NCBI RefSeq assembly: GCF_020099395.1
Contig: NZ_CP083590.1
Location: 744,001 to 808,000, forward strand
Source: Streptomyces mobaraensis
Lineage (GTDB): Bacteria; Actinomycetota; Actinomycetes; Streptomycetales; Streptomycetaceae
DNA: 64,000 nucleotides
Direction: 5' to 3'
Part shown: one piece after another, positions 17,291 to 25,509 of the stretch
How positions within the stretch are numbered: the stretch's first letter is position 1
How the letters are laid out: every line of letters begins with the position of its first letter
Notes under the pieces: generated by a model
What the model was told of the DNA's origin: nothing
The model's database searches: none
The model's input: the letters and a program-made list of their open reading frames with translations, nothing else
Program-made: the position numbers and the translations under genes

Positions 17291-17780
17291 GGAACTGTTC
17301 CGCGACTGCCGGCGAACGGCCGTCCACCTGGAGATGCGCGACGCGTACATGAAGTCGGATCCAGCCTTCATCGACTGGAAGGCCGGCGTGCCCCTCAACC
17401 CTGCCGAGCGCTGGGCCGACTGGCACACCACCGTAACGCGCGCCGTCTCGCGGGGCGTCGAGGTCCGACGCGCCCGCGTCGTCTCGACGCCCGTCAGCGA
17501 GTACATCCGCTTCGAGTACGACGTGACGGACGGGCTGAACATCGCAGCCGGGGAGAGCGTGCGCTGGCTCTCTCGGCGCAGCGCGACCGACCTGACCCTC
17601 CCAGGTAACGACTTCTGGGTGTTCGACTCCCACCTCGTCCTCGTCAACCACTTCGACGGCGAGGGCGAGAACATGGACATGGAACTCACAGAAGACCCGG
17701 AGGTGGCGAAGCTCTGCGGCGCGGCTTTCGAGGCCGTGTGGGAGCGGGGAACGCCCCATTCTCAGTTCGAGTTGGCCTGA
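17268..17780 (+). CDS. DUF6879 family protein
   Basis: 170 aa. Family hallmarks are FEELFRDCRRTAVHLEMRDAY near the N-terminus, WADWHTTVTRAVSRGVEVRRARVVS, PVSEYIRFEYDVT, IAAGESVRWLSR and a late FDSHLVLVNHFDGEG. DUF6879 proteins are nearly confined to Streptomyces-type actinomycetes and are usually encoded beside an XRE regulator with a DUF5753 domain, exactly as here (26 bp downstream). Biochemical function is unknown. The ATG lies within the preceding small gene. Confidence 0.88.
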   Translation: MAQTPTFEELFRDCRRTAVHLEMRDAYMKSDPAFIDWKAGVPLNPAERWADWHTTVTRAVSRGVEVRRARVVSTPVSEYIRFEYDVTDGLNIAAGESVRWLSRRSATDLTLPGNDFWVFDSHLVLVNHFDGEGENMDMELTEDPEVAKLCGAAFEAVWERGTPHSQFELA

Positions 17781-17806
17781 CCGGTCGGGCTGTACCGTCA
17801 CCTGCC

Positions 17807-18652
17807 ATGACCTCCCCCTCTTCAAGCGTCCAGGAAGCCCGTAAGGCGTTCGGGCGACGCTTGGCCGAGATCCGGATGGGAGCCGATCTCACCAAGCGAG
17901 AACTGGCTCGCCGGCTTGGCTGGCACGAGTCGAAGGCATCGCGCTTCGAGAGCGGCACCCGTGCGCCCTCGGAGCGCGACCTTCGTGCTTGGTGTACCGC
18001 GTGCGACGCGGATGATGACGTAGAGGACCTCATCACCACGGCCCGCGGCATTGAGGGCATGTACGTCGAGTGGCGCAAGATGGAGCGTCACGGCCTGAAA
18101 TGGGCACAGGAGTCAGTAGTTCCGCTCTGGGAGCGTACTGAGCGGTTCCGTATCTACTCGCCATGGCTCATCCCAGGGCCCGTACAGACGGCCTCATACA
18201 TCACGGCGCTGCTCACCTCCATTCGCGACCGCCGCGGGCTCGTCGACGACGTGCCGGCGGCCGTCGCCGTGCGGATGGAGAAACAGAAGATCGTTTACGG
18301 GAACCACAAGTTCGCCATCCTCCTCGAAGAGAGCGTGCTGCGATACCGCATCGGTGGCACAGACGTGATGGCAGGCCAACTCGGCTACCTTCTGAGCGCC
18401 ATGGCACTGCCATCGGTGAGCATCGGCATCATCCCCCAGGATGCGGACCGCACAAGTCTCTGGCCGGTCGAAGGGTTCTTTCTCTACGACGACGCGACGG
18501 TGAACGTCGAGCTTGTCTCAGCCCATCTCACCGTTGTGCAGCAACACGAGCTTGCCATGTATGCCAAGACCTTCAGCGACCTGGCTGAACTTGCCGTCTA
18601 CGGTGGCGCCGCGCGTGAACTCATCACCGCCGCCATCGAATCTCTAGGGTGA
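17807..18652 (+). CDS. XRE-family transcriptional regulator with DUF5753 domain
   Basis: 281 aa. Residues ~10-65 form a helix-turn-helix: FGRRLAEIRMGADLTKRELARRLGWHESKASRFESGTR. Residues ~105-275 are DUF5753, starting near the conserved WLIPGPVQTASYITALL and including IIP and FFLYDD...VELVS. Such proteins, with DUF397- or DUF6879-type partners, are highly multiplied in Streptomyces and some affect development. The gene ends the three-gene operon whose promoter holds paired 10-bp repeats; the same repeats precede the next operon, suggesting it binds both. The intergenic gap to DUF6879 is only 26 bp. Confidence 0.93.
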   Translation: MTSPSSSVQEARKAFGRRLAEIRMGADLTKRELARRLGWHESKASRFESGTRAPSERDLRAWCTACDADDDVEDLITTARGIEGMYVEWRKMERHGLKWAQESVVPLWERTERFRIYSPWLIPGPVQTASYITALLTSIRDRRGLVDDVPAAVAVRMEKQKIVYGNHKFAILLEESVLRYRIGGTDVMAGQLGYLLSAMALPSVSIGIIPQDADRTSLWPVEGFFLYDDATVNVELVSAHLTVVQQHELAMYAKTFSDLAELAVYGGAARELITAAIESLG

Positions 18653-18658
18653 ACGCCT

Positions 18659-18732
18659 GGCAAGTTCGGGCACGTTCATGGAGCGACACCCTGCCCCCTC
18701 CTAGCTTCTTTGGCACGGCTCAAAACTTGCCC
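18659..18732 (+). promoter_or_regulatory. Second set of 10-bp direct repeats, before the Nudix-like operon
   Basis: GGCAAGTTCG-GGCACGTTCA (18659-18678) repeats the arrangement found at 16939-16999, again with a 10-bp period. A single half-unit in reverse orientation (AAACTTGCC, 18724-18732) lies just before the ribosome site GGAGGGGG. A further pair, GGCAAGTACC-GGCAAGGCGT, falls at 18754-18773 inside the first codons of the next gene. The recurrence suggests one regulator controls both operons. Confidence 0.6.
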
Positions 18733-18745
18733 GGAGGGGGCAGTG

Positions 18746-19132
18746 ATGACTTTGGCAAGTACCGGCAAGGCGTTGGGGATGGTCGAGGACGCTGCCGACG
18801 GCAGCCTTCCCATCGACATCGAGGGCATCTCCTCGCGCACTGAGTCCGCCCTCGCCTTGCGGATGGACACCACGACCCGCGAGGCCATGGACAGCGTGAC
18901 GCCGGCCATCGTCGGTCACCTGAACCTGCTGCTCTGCGAAGAGCTCGGGGCCGACAACGACCAAGAGGTGCGAGAGCTGGTTCGCAAGGGCTACACCCTG
19001 ATCGACTACAAAAACCGGCCGAGCCACAGCACCCCCACCTTCGGCGCGTTCCTCTACCTGCGGGATGTGGCCCTCCTGGCCCGGCGACTCCTGTGGATCT
19101 ACACGGAACGCAACGGGCTGGGTGCGCCGTGA
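18746..19132 (+). CDS. Hypothetical protein, DUF6415-like
   Basis: 128 aa. ATG 18746 is chosen because GGAGGGGG lies about 6 nt upstream. The pattern SLPIDIEGISSRTESALALR, AIVGHLNLLLCEEL, then RDVALLARRLLWIY resembles the Streptomyces family DUF6415, small all-helical proteins annotated as natural-product associated; the match is by eye and tentative. The stop overlaps the next gene's GTG by GTGA. First gene of a three-gene operon preceded by 10-bp repeats. Confidence 0.75.
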   Translation: MTLASTGKALGMVEDAADGSLPIDIEGISSRTESALALRMDTTTREAMDSVTPAIVGHLNLLLCEELGADNDQEVRELVRKGYTLIDYKNRPSHSTPTFGAFLYLRDVALLARRLLWIYTERNGLGAP

Positions 19133-19677
19133 GCGTTCGGGAAGACCAGATCGTCCGGGAGCTCAACCGCTACATCCACCTGTACCCGGAAGACCAGAAG
19201 ACCTTGGCACCGGTGTACGACGCGGCCCTCGACCACTCGCGCCGTCGAGGCTGCACCCACAACCAGCGCTGCCCCCTCGTCATGGCGGCGGCCGCCGTCG
19301 CCGACAAACAGGACCGTCTCCTCTGCCTGCGACACGCTGGGGGCTTCGCCTTGGCAGAGGCCGAGCCGGGGGCGCGGGATAACTCCCTCGTAGAGGCGGG
19401 CCTTCGCCTTCTGACCGAGGAAGTCAGCCTCCGGGACGTCTGGACGCAGCCGGCGGACGACGGCCCCTTCCTGATCGACGTGACCCCGCCGAGAAGGCAC
19501 ACGTACGGACAGCGCCTTCGCGTGGGCTTCCGCTACCTCTTCCGGGCCCACTCCGGCGCGGTCCTTCCCCCGGCGATCGAAATGGGCGCGGCGGCTTGGG
19601 TGCCCCTCGCCTCGATCGACATAGCGCCGCTCCACCACCGCCTGGAGAGGCTCCTGCTGGACGTCTGGAGCGGCTGA
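19129..19677 (+). CDS. Nudix-like hydrolase with a changed Nudix box
   Basis: 182 aa, GTG overlapping the previous stop. Residues ~75-115 resemble a Nudix domain: GGFALAEAEPGARDNSLVEAG then LRLLTEEVSL. The canonical box ends RExxEExGu; here it reads RLLTEE, so the first Glu after Arg is Leu and the Gly is Ser. The central EE pair is kept, so metal binding may persist with altered catalysis. Later LRVGFRYLFRAHSG and AAWVPLASI fit the fold. Substrate unknown. Two Cys (GCTHNQRC) in the N-terminal part might bind metal. Confidence 0.7.
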   Translation: MSVREDQIVRELNRYIHLYPEDQKTLAPVYDAALDHSRRRGCTHNQRCPLVMAAAAVADKQDRLLCLRHAGGFALAEAEPGARDNSLVEAGLRLLTEEVSLRDVWTQPADDGPFLIDVTPPRRHTYGQRLRVGFRYLFRAHSGAVLPPAIEMGAAAWVPLASIDIAPLHHRLERLLLDVWSG

Positions 19678-19923
19678 ATGTACGAGCGCCGAAGCAAGGA
19701 GCAGCCTTCCGAACCCCCGCCGCCGGTGGGAACCGTGAAGACCACCCGGCTGCCGATCGACGTCCGTATAGGGGATTTCGTGCTCCTCAGCGGCAGCTAC
19801 CAGCGCGTCCGGGACATGAGGGCCGCGGGCACCTCCGCCTACCGCATTCTCCTCTTCGCCGGACACGCTCCCCTGGCCATGCGCACTCCGCGAACCTTGT
19901 GCCGGCCCATCACCTGGCACTGA
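19678..19923 (+). CDS. Small hypothetical protein
   Basis: 81 aa, with ATG immediately after the preceding TGA, so it is probably co-translated. A Pro-rich N-terminal lead is followed by a compact segment, LPIDVRIGDFVLLSGSYQRV, that looks like small beta strands (SH3- or hint-like), then YRILLFAGHAPLAM. No family recognised. The layout suggests the third gene of the DUF6415-like/Nudix-like operon. Confidence 0.6.
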   Translation: MYERRSKEQPSEPPPPVGTVKTTRLPIDVRIGDFVLLSGSYQRVRDMRAAGTSAYRILLFAGHAPLAMRTPRTLCRPITWH

Positions 19924-19981
19924 GTGCCGCCCGTCCGGGTTGTCACCACCCGGCTCAACTCATCACGCGAGGAGCTTTGCC

Positions 19982-20320
19982 ATGCGCTTTCGCAAGATCC
20001 ACGGAGCGGGCAACGACTTCATCCTCTTCACGAACCCCCGCCTGAACGCCCAGACGGACTGGTCGAAGGAAGCGGCACGCCTCTGCGCCAGGCGGACCGG
20101 CGTGGGGGCGGATGGCCTGGTCGTCAGCCGCTTCGTCAGCGGCTCCCGCACGGTGCTTGAAATCGAGTGCTTCAACGCGGACGGCTCGATCGCGACGATG
20201 TGCGGCAACGCGCTGCGCTGCGCAGCGGTCAGCTCTGGCAGATCGCCCAAGCGCTCACAGGGCAGCCCATCACCGGCTTCTGAGGAAGTACTTCTCCTGG
20301 GCCGGCGTCTTCTCGCCTAA
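19982..20320 (+). pseudogene. Diaminopimelate epimerase (dapF) N-terminal fragment
   Basis: The ATG follows GAGGAGCTTTGCC. The first ~82 residues match DapF: MRFRKIHGAGNDFILF, RRTGVGADGLV, then FNADGSIATMCGN, which includes the first of the two catalytic Cys. Similarity stops abruptly near GNALRCAA (about base 20222); a full enzyme has ~275 residues and a second catalytic Cys. After the junction another frame reads QLWQIAQALTGQPITGF and stops at 20283, like the C-terminal end of an unrelated gene. The remaining open frame to 20320 is nonsense. DapF converts LL- to meso-diaminopimelate for peptidoglycan; this copy cannot be active, so an intact copy must exist elsewhere. Confidence 0.85.
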
Positions 20321-20656
20321 GGCGTCACCTCATTTGAGACATTGGCCCGTTCGGGTGAGCAGCGGTTGCCCGTGACCGCCTTAGGCAAGCTTCGAGGTTG
20401 TGCGCCTCGGGCTGGTCTTTCACCCATCCCGCCGCCTAGGTGCATTCCTCAACGGCGGCAACGCCTCGGGGTCATCGGTCACCCACTCCGCGACCCTCTC
20501 GTATCGTCCTCCCTTTCCTCTTACATACAACACCAGCGCCAAGGGTCTGCCTGTGCCTTCGGCGCAGCAGATGAGGCGGAACGCGAAAGGCGAGCCGAAC
20601 TCGTTCCTCGGCGACTCATACCGGTGTTTCGCGGCTGCCGAGTAGCACCGGGTGAT
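20321..20656. other. Gene-free recombination scar of lower GC
   Basis: About 340 bp without a supported gene between a truncated dapF and a truncated DUF4180 gene. Base composition is less GC-biased, with T-rich runs such as CCTCCCTTTCCTCTTACAT. An imperfect inverted repeat, CCTAAGGCGTCAC (20316-20328) against GTGACCGCCTTAGG (20372-20385), lies near its left edge. No transposase coding is detectable. It probably marks a decayed mobile element or deletion junction. Confidence 0.5.
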
Positions 20657-21109
20657 CTAGCCGACCTCTTCCAGGTTGTGGGCCGCACCCTGCATAGCGA
20701 ACGGTCCGGTTCCCGGGAAGGGGGGCCGAGTCGGCGCTGTCCGCCACGGATCAGCTGGCTGATCTTTTCGTTGCAGTTCCAGATGGGCGTTCGTGCCCAA
20801 TGTCTGAGTGGTCACACCTCCATCATTGTCGCGCAGCGCGGAACTCTCCGCCGTGTACCGGGAGATGTCGCCGACGACGGCGAGGCCGAGCCGGTAGTTC
20901 GCGAACTTCTGCACGACGTCGCCCGCGAAGCGCGTGCGGAGCCGGAAGAACGCCTCGTCGAGCCGCTCGGCGGGGAGGGCGACCCACCGGGCGCCGTGGT
21001 AGCCGGCGTCGCCTATGAGGTCCAGGACGTCGGCCTCGCCGCGGATCGCCGCGCCGTCGGCGGCGCACATCCATACCGGTACGCCGTGGATCGTCCGCAG
21101 GGTGGCCAT
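20657..21109 (-). pseudogene. DUF4180 domain protein with replaced C-terminus
   Basis: 150 aa. Residues ~1-93 (TIHGVPVWMCAADG, DVLDLIGDAGYHGARWVALP, ERLDEAFFRLRTRFAGDVVQKFANY, AVVGDISRY) match DUF4180. Family proteins then continue with a conserved tail after SSALRDF. Here, after SALRD, the sequence changes to NDGGVTTQTLGTNAHLELQ and Pro-rich residues with poor codon bias. The junction is near base 20830. The 3' end was evidently lost and replaced by scar DNA. It may be a pseudogene or still make a chimeric protein. Function of DUF4180 unknown. Confidence 0.7.
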
Positions 21110-21163
21110 CGGTCCCCCAGGGGTGGGGTGTTGTCGGCTACGTGATCGGTTCGGCCCAGCCTG

Positions 21164-22684
21164 TCACAGGCGGCGGCGAGCGGCTTCCGGGGGACGTCCG
21201 GGCTGCTCGCCGAGGTCGAAGGGGGTGGGCCGGTGCCGTTCCCAGACGCGGGCCGACGCCTCCTCGGGGTAGGGAGCGGTGCGGGAACCGGCGTCCAGGA
21301 CGCGGGTCGTCCACGCGTCGGGGCGGGCGGGCGGCCAGCCGGGGTCGCCGGAGGTGACGAAGCCGGTCCAGGCGCTGAGGAGTTCGCGCGACACCGCGCG
21401 GGCGGCGGCGGTGGGGTGCTCGCCGAGGAGCCCGACGCCGTTGGGGCTGTCCAGGGTGCCGAACGCCAGGGGGACGTCGAGGCTGTGGCAGGCGCCGAAG
21501 GCCGGTACCTCAAGGGCGAGTTCGAAGAGGAACGAGGCGCCGCCCGCCGTCCCGTTCGCCCGGGCCAGCCAGAGGGACGGCATCCGGAAGAGGGCGTCCG
21601 AGTAGACCGTCTCCAGCACCTCCTCCGGGGTGGCATCGGGGAAGGCGGCGCGGTAGGCGTCGGCCCCGCCCGGCCGTGGGGCGAACACGTCCAGGGCGGT
21701 ACGCGCCTCCTCGTCCGTGAAAGTGCCGGCCCGGCCGCTCATGACGCTGAAGAGCCGGAACTCGTCGCGGGTGTGGCCGACGAGCAGCTCGGTGCCGGGC
21801 GCGCGCCCTCCGGCGAGCGCGGCCCACGGCGACTCGGGGAGCACGTCACCGTCGACGACGGGGCCCAGGGCGACCCCGGTGCGGGCGAGCCGTCCCCACT
21901 CTCCGTACGGCCCGGGGAGCTCGGCGCCGAGGGCGGTGACCTCCTCCGCCAGGCGCCATGGGTCGACGGCGGCCAGGGACGCGGCGGTGGGCGCCGCGCC
22001 GAGCCGGTGCGCGAGCGTCCGCGCGACGCGCTCGCCCAGCGCGCGGGTGCAGTGGATGCCGGGCACCGAGTGGGCGATGGCCCGCCGGAACAGGCCGCGC
22101 GCCCGTTCCATCGTCAGCAGGGCGGCGATCGAGCCGGCGCCCGCGGACTGGCCGGCGACGGTGACCAGCCCGGGGTCCCCGCCGAAGGCGGCGGCGTTCC
22201 GCCGGACCCAGCGCAGTGCGGCGATCTGGTCGAGGAACCCGCGGTTGGCCGGCACGCCGTCCAGCAGCGCGAAACCCTCCGCGCCCACGCGGTAGTTGAG
22301 GCTCACCACCACGATCCCCGCCGCGACGAGGGCGGCCGGGTCGTACATGGGGTCGCTCGCGTCCGCCGTCATATAGCCGCCGCCGGGGATCCACACCAGC
22401 ACCGGCAGCCCCGCCGCGCCGGGGTCGGGGGTGCTGACGTTGAGCGTCAGCCAGTCCGTCCCGCCGTCGCTCCGCGTCCGGACCGGGCCGGACTGCGGGG
22501 CCGTGGGGCCGAACTCCACGGCCTGCCGCACCCCTTCCCATCCGCGCGCCGGGACGGGCGCGGCGAACCGGAGCTCCCCCACCGGCGGTTCGGCGTAGGG
22601 AATGCCCCGGAACTCCGCGCTCCCCTGCCGCCACCGCCCCTCCACCAGGCCCTCCGCCGTACGCACCTTCGGCCGGTCCGTCAT
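21164..22684 (-). CDS. Type-B carboxylesterase/lipase
   Basis: 506 aa, ATG behind GGGGAGG. The alpha/beta-hydrolase family is clear: FRGIPYAEPPVG near the N-terminus, oxyanion loop GGG (101-103), nucleophile Ser180 in GQSAGAGS, a Glu in VGHTRDEFRLF, and a His in ACHSLDVPLAFG. No signal peptide is seen, so it is cytoplasmic. It hydrolyses carboxylic esters; the natural substrate is unknown. The gene diverges from a TetR-type regulator 103 bp away, whose ligand may be its substrate. A TTGACA/TAAAAC promoter with 16-bp spacing lies between them. Confidence 0.93.
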   Translation of the reverse strand: MTDRPKVRTAEGLVEGRWRQGSAEFRGIPYAEPPVGELRFAAPVPARGWEGVRQAVEFGPTAPQSGPVRTRSDGGTDWLTLNVSTPDPGAAGLPVLVWIPGGGYMTADASDPMYDPAALVAAGIVVVSLNYRVGAEGFALLDGVPANRGFLDQIAALRWVRRNAAAFGGDPGLVTVAGQSAGAGSIAALLTMERARGLFRRAIAHSVPGIHCTRALGERVARTLAHRLGAAPTAASLAAVDPWRLAEEVTALGAELPGPYGEWGRLARTGVALGPVVDGDVLPESPWAALAGGRAPGTELLVGHTRDEFRLFSVMSGRAGTFTDEEARTALDVFAPRPGGADAYRAAFPDATPEEVLETVYSDALFRMPSLWLARANGTAGGASFLFELALEVPAFGACHSLDVPLAFGTLDSPNGVGLLGEHPTAAARAVSRELLSAWTGFVTSGDPGWPPARPDAWTTRVLDAGSRTAPYPEEASARVWERHRPTPFDLGEQPGRPPEAARRRL

Positions 22685-22724
22685 GGCGCCTCCCCTTCGA
22701 TCGCTCGCCTCTCGGTGCTTTCGA

Positions 22725-22753
22725 GTTTTATCGGCCAGCTGTATTATGTCAAC
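22725..22753 (-). promoter_or_regulatory. Promoter of the carboxylesterase gene in the TetR divergon
   Basis: On the minus strand TTGACA (22752-22747) and TAAAAC (22730-22725) are 16 nt apart, a good sigma-70-type promoter about 40 nt before the ATG. On the plus strand TATTAT (22742-22747) could be the -10 of the TetR gene, so the two promoters overlap. A direct repeat CTGTA flanks this region (about 22739 and 22753). A TetR dimer bound here could silence both directions (inference). Confidence 0.6.
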
Positions 22754-22787
22754 TGTAAGAAAACGCGAGCCAGGGAGACAGCCGACG

Positions 22788-23393
22788 ATGCCGAAGCAGG
22801 TGGACCACCGCGAACGCCGCGAGACGATCGCCCGCGCCCTGTGGCGGGTGGTGGAGCGGCAGGGCGTCGCCCAGGCGACCCTGCGCGAGGTCGCACGGGA
22901 GGCGGGACTCTCCCACGGGTCGCTCCAGCACTACTTCGCCTCGCGGGAGGCGATGCTCTCGTTCGCCATGGACTTCGCGTCCGAGCAGACCGCGCTGCGC
23001 GTCGGCCGCCGCCTGGCGGAACTGGGCGAGCACCCGCACCCCCGCGACGTCCTCCGGGTGATGCTCACCGAGACCCTCCCCCTGCACCCCGACGCCCGCG
23101 CGAACAGCCGGATGAGCGCCGCCTACGTCCTGGAGGCGCTGCACGACGAGGACGTCCACGCGCGGGCGCGCGGCGGCCTCCTCCAGGGGCGGGAGATGGT
23201 GGAACGCCTGGTGCGCCAGGCCATCGACGACGGCCACATCGCCCCCGACCGCGATCCGGCGGTCGAGACCGACCTGCTCCTCGCCCTCACCGGGTTCACC
23301 ACCCTCCTCGAACTGGGCGTGGTCACACCGGAGGCGGCGCTCATCGCCGTCGACCGGCACTTGGACGGGCTGTTCGGGAGCGGGTCCTCCTAG
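22788..23393 (+). CDS. TetR-family transcriptional regulator
   Basis: 201 aa from ATG 22788, with GGGAGA about 9 nt upstream. The N-terminal helix-turn-helix is intact: REVAREAGLSHGSLQHYFASREAML in residues ~33-58. The rest is the helical TetR C-terminal ligand domain with a HPDARANSRMSAAYVLEALHDE segment. It is divergent from the carboxylesterase gene with a shared 103-bp promoter region, so it very likely represses that gene and itself. Inducer unknown. Confidence 0.93.
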   Translation: MPKQVDHRERRETIARALWRVVERQGVAQATLREVAREAGLSHGSLQHYFASREAMLSFAMDFASEQTALRVGRRLAELGEHPHPRDVLRVMLTETLPLHPDARANSRMSAAYVLEALHDEDVHARARGGLLQGREMVERLVRQAIDDGHIAPDRDPAVETDLLLALTGFTTLLELGVVTPEAALIAVDRHLDGLFGSGSS

Positions 23394-23574
23394 GGACCTG
23401 CTGGGGTCCCCGCAGGAGCCCCTAGGGGACGGCGTCCTCCCCGAGCATGATCAACAAGGCGGAGGCAGGCGCCAGGCTTGGTGATCGCGCACCGACGCGC
23501 ATCCCCGCGGTGGCCGCCGACTCGGTATCGGTAGTGGCCACCGCCCACGACCCCCCGAAAGGCCCGGCGCCTCC

Positions 23575-24786
23575 ATGACCGCCCAGCACCGCCGCCGCAC
23601 CGGCACCGTCACCACCCTCCTCGCCACCGCCCTGCTCACCTCCGCGACGCCCGCGCTCGCCGCCCCGGCCGGGACGGGCGGGACGGCCGGGACGGGCGGG
23701 CACGGCGCCGCCGACCGGGCCGATCTGCGGCAGGCGCTGCGGGCGGTGGTGGCCGACGGCATCCCCGGAGCGGTCGCCGAAGTCCGCGACGAACACGGCG
23801 TCTGGCGGGGCACGGCCGGGGTGGAGGACCTGCGTACCGGGCGGCTGCCGTCCGCCGGCGACCGGTTCCGCGCCGGCAGCGTCACCAAGAGCCTGGTCGC
23901 CACGGTGGTGCTGCAACTGGTGGCCGAGAAGCGCGTCGGCCTGGACGACCCGGTGGACCGCAGCCTGCCGGGCGTCATCCCGGCCGGCCGCCACGGCAAG
24001 CAGATCACCGTACGTCAGCTCCTGCACCACACCAGCGGCCTGCCCAACTACACCGACGCCCTGGTCAAGAGCATCGGGGGTGACCTCAACCAACTGCGGA
24101 CCCGCCACTGGACCCCGCGCGAGCTGATCGCCCTGGCCCTCACCGAGACGTCCCCCTTCGAGCCCGGCGAGAAGGGCAAGTGGGAGTACTCCAACACCAA
24201 CTACGTGGTGCTGGGGCTGCTGGTGGAACGCCTCACCGGCCACTCGCTCGGCCACGAGATCGACCGGCGCGTCGTCCGGCCGCTGCACCTGAAGAACACC
24301 GCCGTCCCGTCCGACGCACGCCTGACCGGCCGCCACCTGCACGGTTACGAGCGGTTCCCCCGCCCCACCGCGCCGTACACCGACATCACCGAGTACGGCC
24401 CGGACGTCTTCCGCGGCCCGGGCAACGTCGTCTCCGACGCCCACGACCTCAACACCTTCTACCGCGCCCTCGGCGCCGGCCGGCTGCTCCCCGCCCGGCT
24501 GAACAAAGAGATGCGCACGCTGACGCCGGACGGCGGGGACCGCAAGGGCCGGTTCTACGGGCTGGGCCTGGAGGGCAACACCACCATCTGCGCGGACGGC
24601 GCGCTCATGCTGGGCCACACGGGCAGCGTGCCGGGGTACGCCACCTTCAGCTTCGGCACGGCGGACGGCCGGCGGCAGGTGACGCTCGTCCTCAACAGCG
24701 ACCCCGACATCACCAAGAACGACAAGGCGGGTGCCGACGCCTACCGCTTCCTCGGCGCGGCGCTCTGCGGGAAGAACGGGAAGTAG
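23575..24786 (+). CDS. Secreted serine hydrolase, class C beta-lactamase / D-Ala-D-Ala carboxypeptidase type
   Basis: 403 aa. Residues 1-30 are a signal peptide ending ALA-A. Catalytic motifs of the penicillin-recognising fold are complete: SVTK with Ser102 and Lys105, YSN at 204-206, and HTG in GHTGSVPGY near residue 344. The related Streptomyces R61 DD-peptidase has the same three motifs. It probably acts on cell-wall peptides or related amides outside the cell; beta-lactam hydrolysis cannot be predicted. Monocistronic, just after the TetR gene and before an XRE regulator. Confidence 0.92.
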   Translation: MTAQHRRRTGTVTTLLATALLTSATPALAAPAGTGGTAGTGGHGAADRADLRQALRAVVADGIPGAVAEVRDEHGVWRGTAGVEDLRTGRLPSAGDRFRAGSVTKSLVATVVLQLVAEKRVGLDDPVDRSLPGVIPAGRHGKQITVRQLLHHTSGLPNYTDALVKSIGGDLNQLRTRHWTPRELIALALTETSPFEPGEKGKWEYSNTNYVVLGLLVERLTGHSLGHEIDRRVVRPLHLKNTAVPSDARLTGRHLHGYERFPRPTAPYTDITEYGPDVFRGPGNVVSDAHDLNTFYRALGAGRLLPARLNKEMRTLTPDGGDRKGRFYGLGLEGNTTICADGALMLGHTGSVPGYATFSFGTADGRRQVTLVLNSDPDITKNDKAGADAYRFLGAALCGKNGK

Positions 24787-24869
24787 CGCCGTCGGACCCG
24801 CCCTCCAGGAGATCCCCGTCACGGCAATCCCCGTTGCCATTTCCGGGACGACCGGGTAGCAATGAGGGC

Positions 24870-25473
24870 GTGGACCACTCACCAGCCATCAGCCGCGCCC
24901 TGTCCGAGGTCGGCCCGCGCCTCAAGCGCCTGCGCACCGAGCGCGGGGTGACGCTGGCGGCGCTGTCCGAGGCCACCGGCATCTCCAAGAGCACCCTGTC
25001 GCGCCTGGAGTCGGGCCAGCGCCGGCCCAGCCTGGAACTGCTGCTGCCCATCGCACAGGCGCACCAGGTACCGCTGGACGAGCTGGTCGGCGCCCCCGAG
25101 GTCGGCGACCCCCGCGTCCGGATGACGCCCCGGCGCGCGAACGGGCAGGTCGTCGTCCCCCCTCACCCGGCAGCCGGGCCCCCTCCAGACCTTCAAGTCC
25201 GTCCTGCCCGCGAGCAGGAAGACCCCGGAGCTCTGCACCCACGAGGGGTACGAATGGCTCTACGTCCTCTCGGGCCGGCTGCGCCTGGTACTGGCCGACC
25301 ACGACCTGGTCCTCGGGCCGGGCGAGGCCGCCGAGTTCGACACCCGGCTGCCGCACTGGTTCGGGACCACCGGGGAGGGACCGGTCGAGATGCTCAGCAT
25401 CTTCGGGCGGCAGGGCGAGCGGATGCACGTACGCGCCAGGCCGCGCGCCCGCGGCGGGGCGGCCGACGGCTGA
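24870..25473 (+). pseudogene. XRE-cupin regulator with +1 frameshift in a C6 run
   Basis: Translation from GTG 24870 gives a sound helix-turn-helix: VGPRLKRLRTERGVTLAALS, GISKSTLSRLESGQRRPS, LLPIAQAHQVPLDELV. After RRANGQVVV the frame meets a C6 run at 25157-25162 and turns to nonsense. Shifted by one base it reads PLTRQPGPLQTFKS, then a cupin domain (HEGYEWLYVLSGRLRLVL, LGPGEAAEFDTRLPHWFG) ending at 25473. This two-domain plan is standard for small XRE-cupin repressors (~200 aa). One extra C explains the break, as in the gene at 13566. It may be an assembly error; if real, only the DNA-binding half is made. Confidence 0.8.
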
Positions 25474-25509
25474 CGGGCGACGGCTGACGGCTGACGGGAC
25501 GCGGTCGCG

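Noticed and set aside
20321..20830. Intact insertion sequence
   Set aside because: No transposase frame, no matched terminal repeats and no target duplication could be seen; only a scar is supported.
15941..21109. Integrative element with attachment sites
   Set aside because: No tRNA gene, integrase or direct-repeat att pair was found, so only an accessory segment is claimed.
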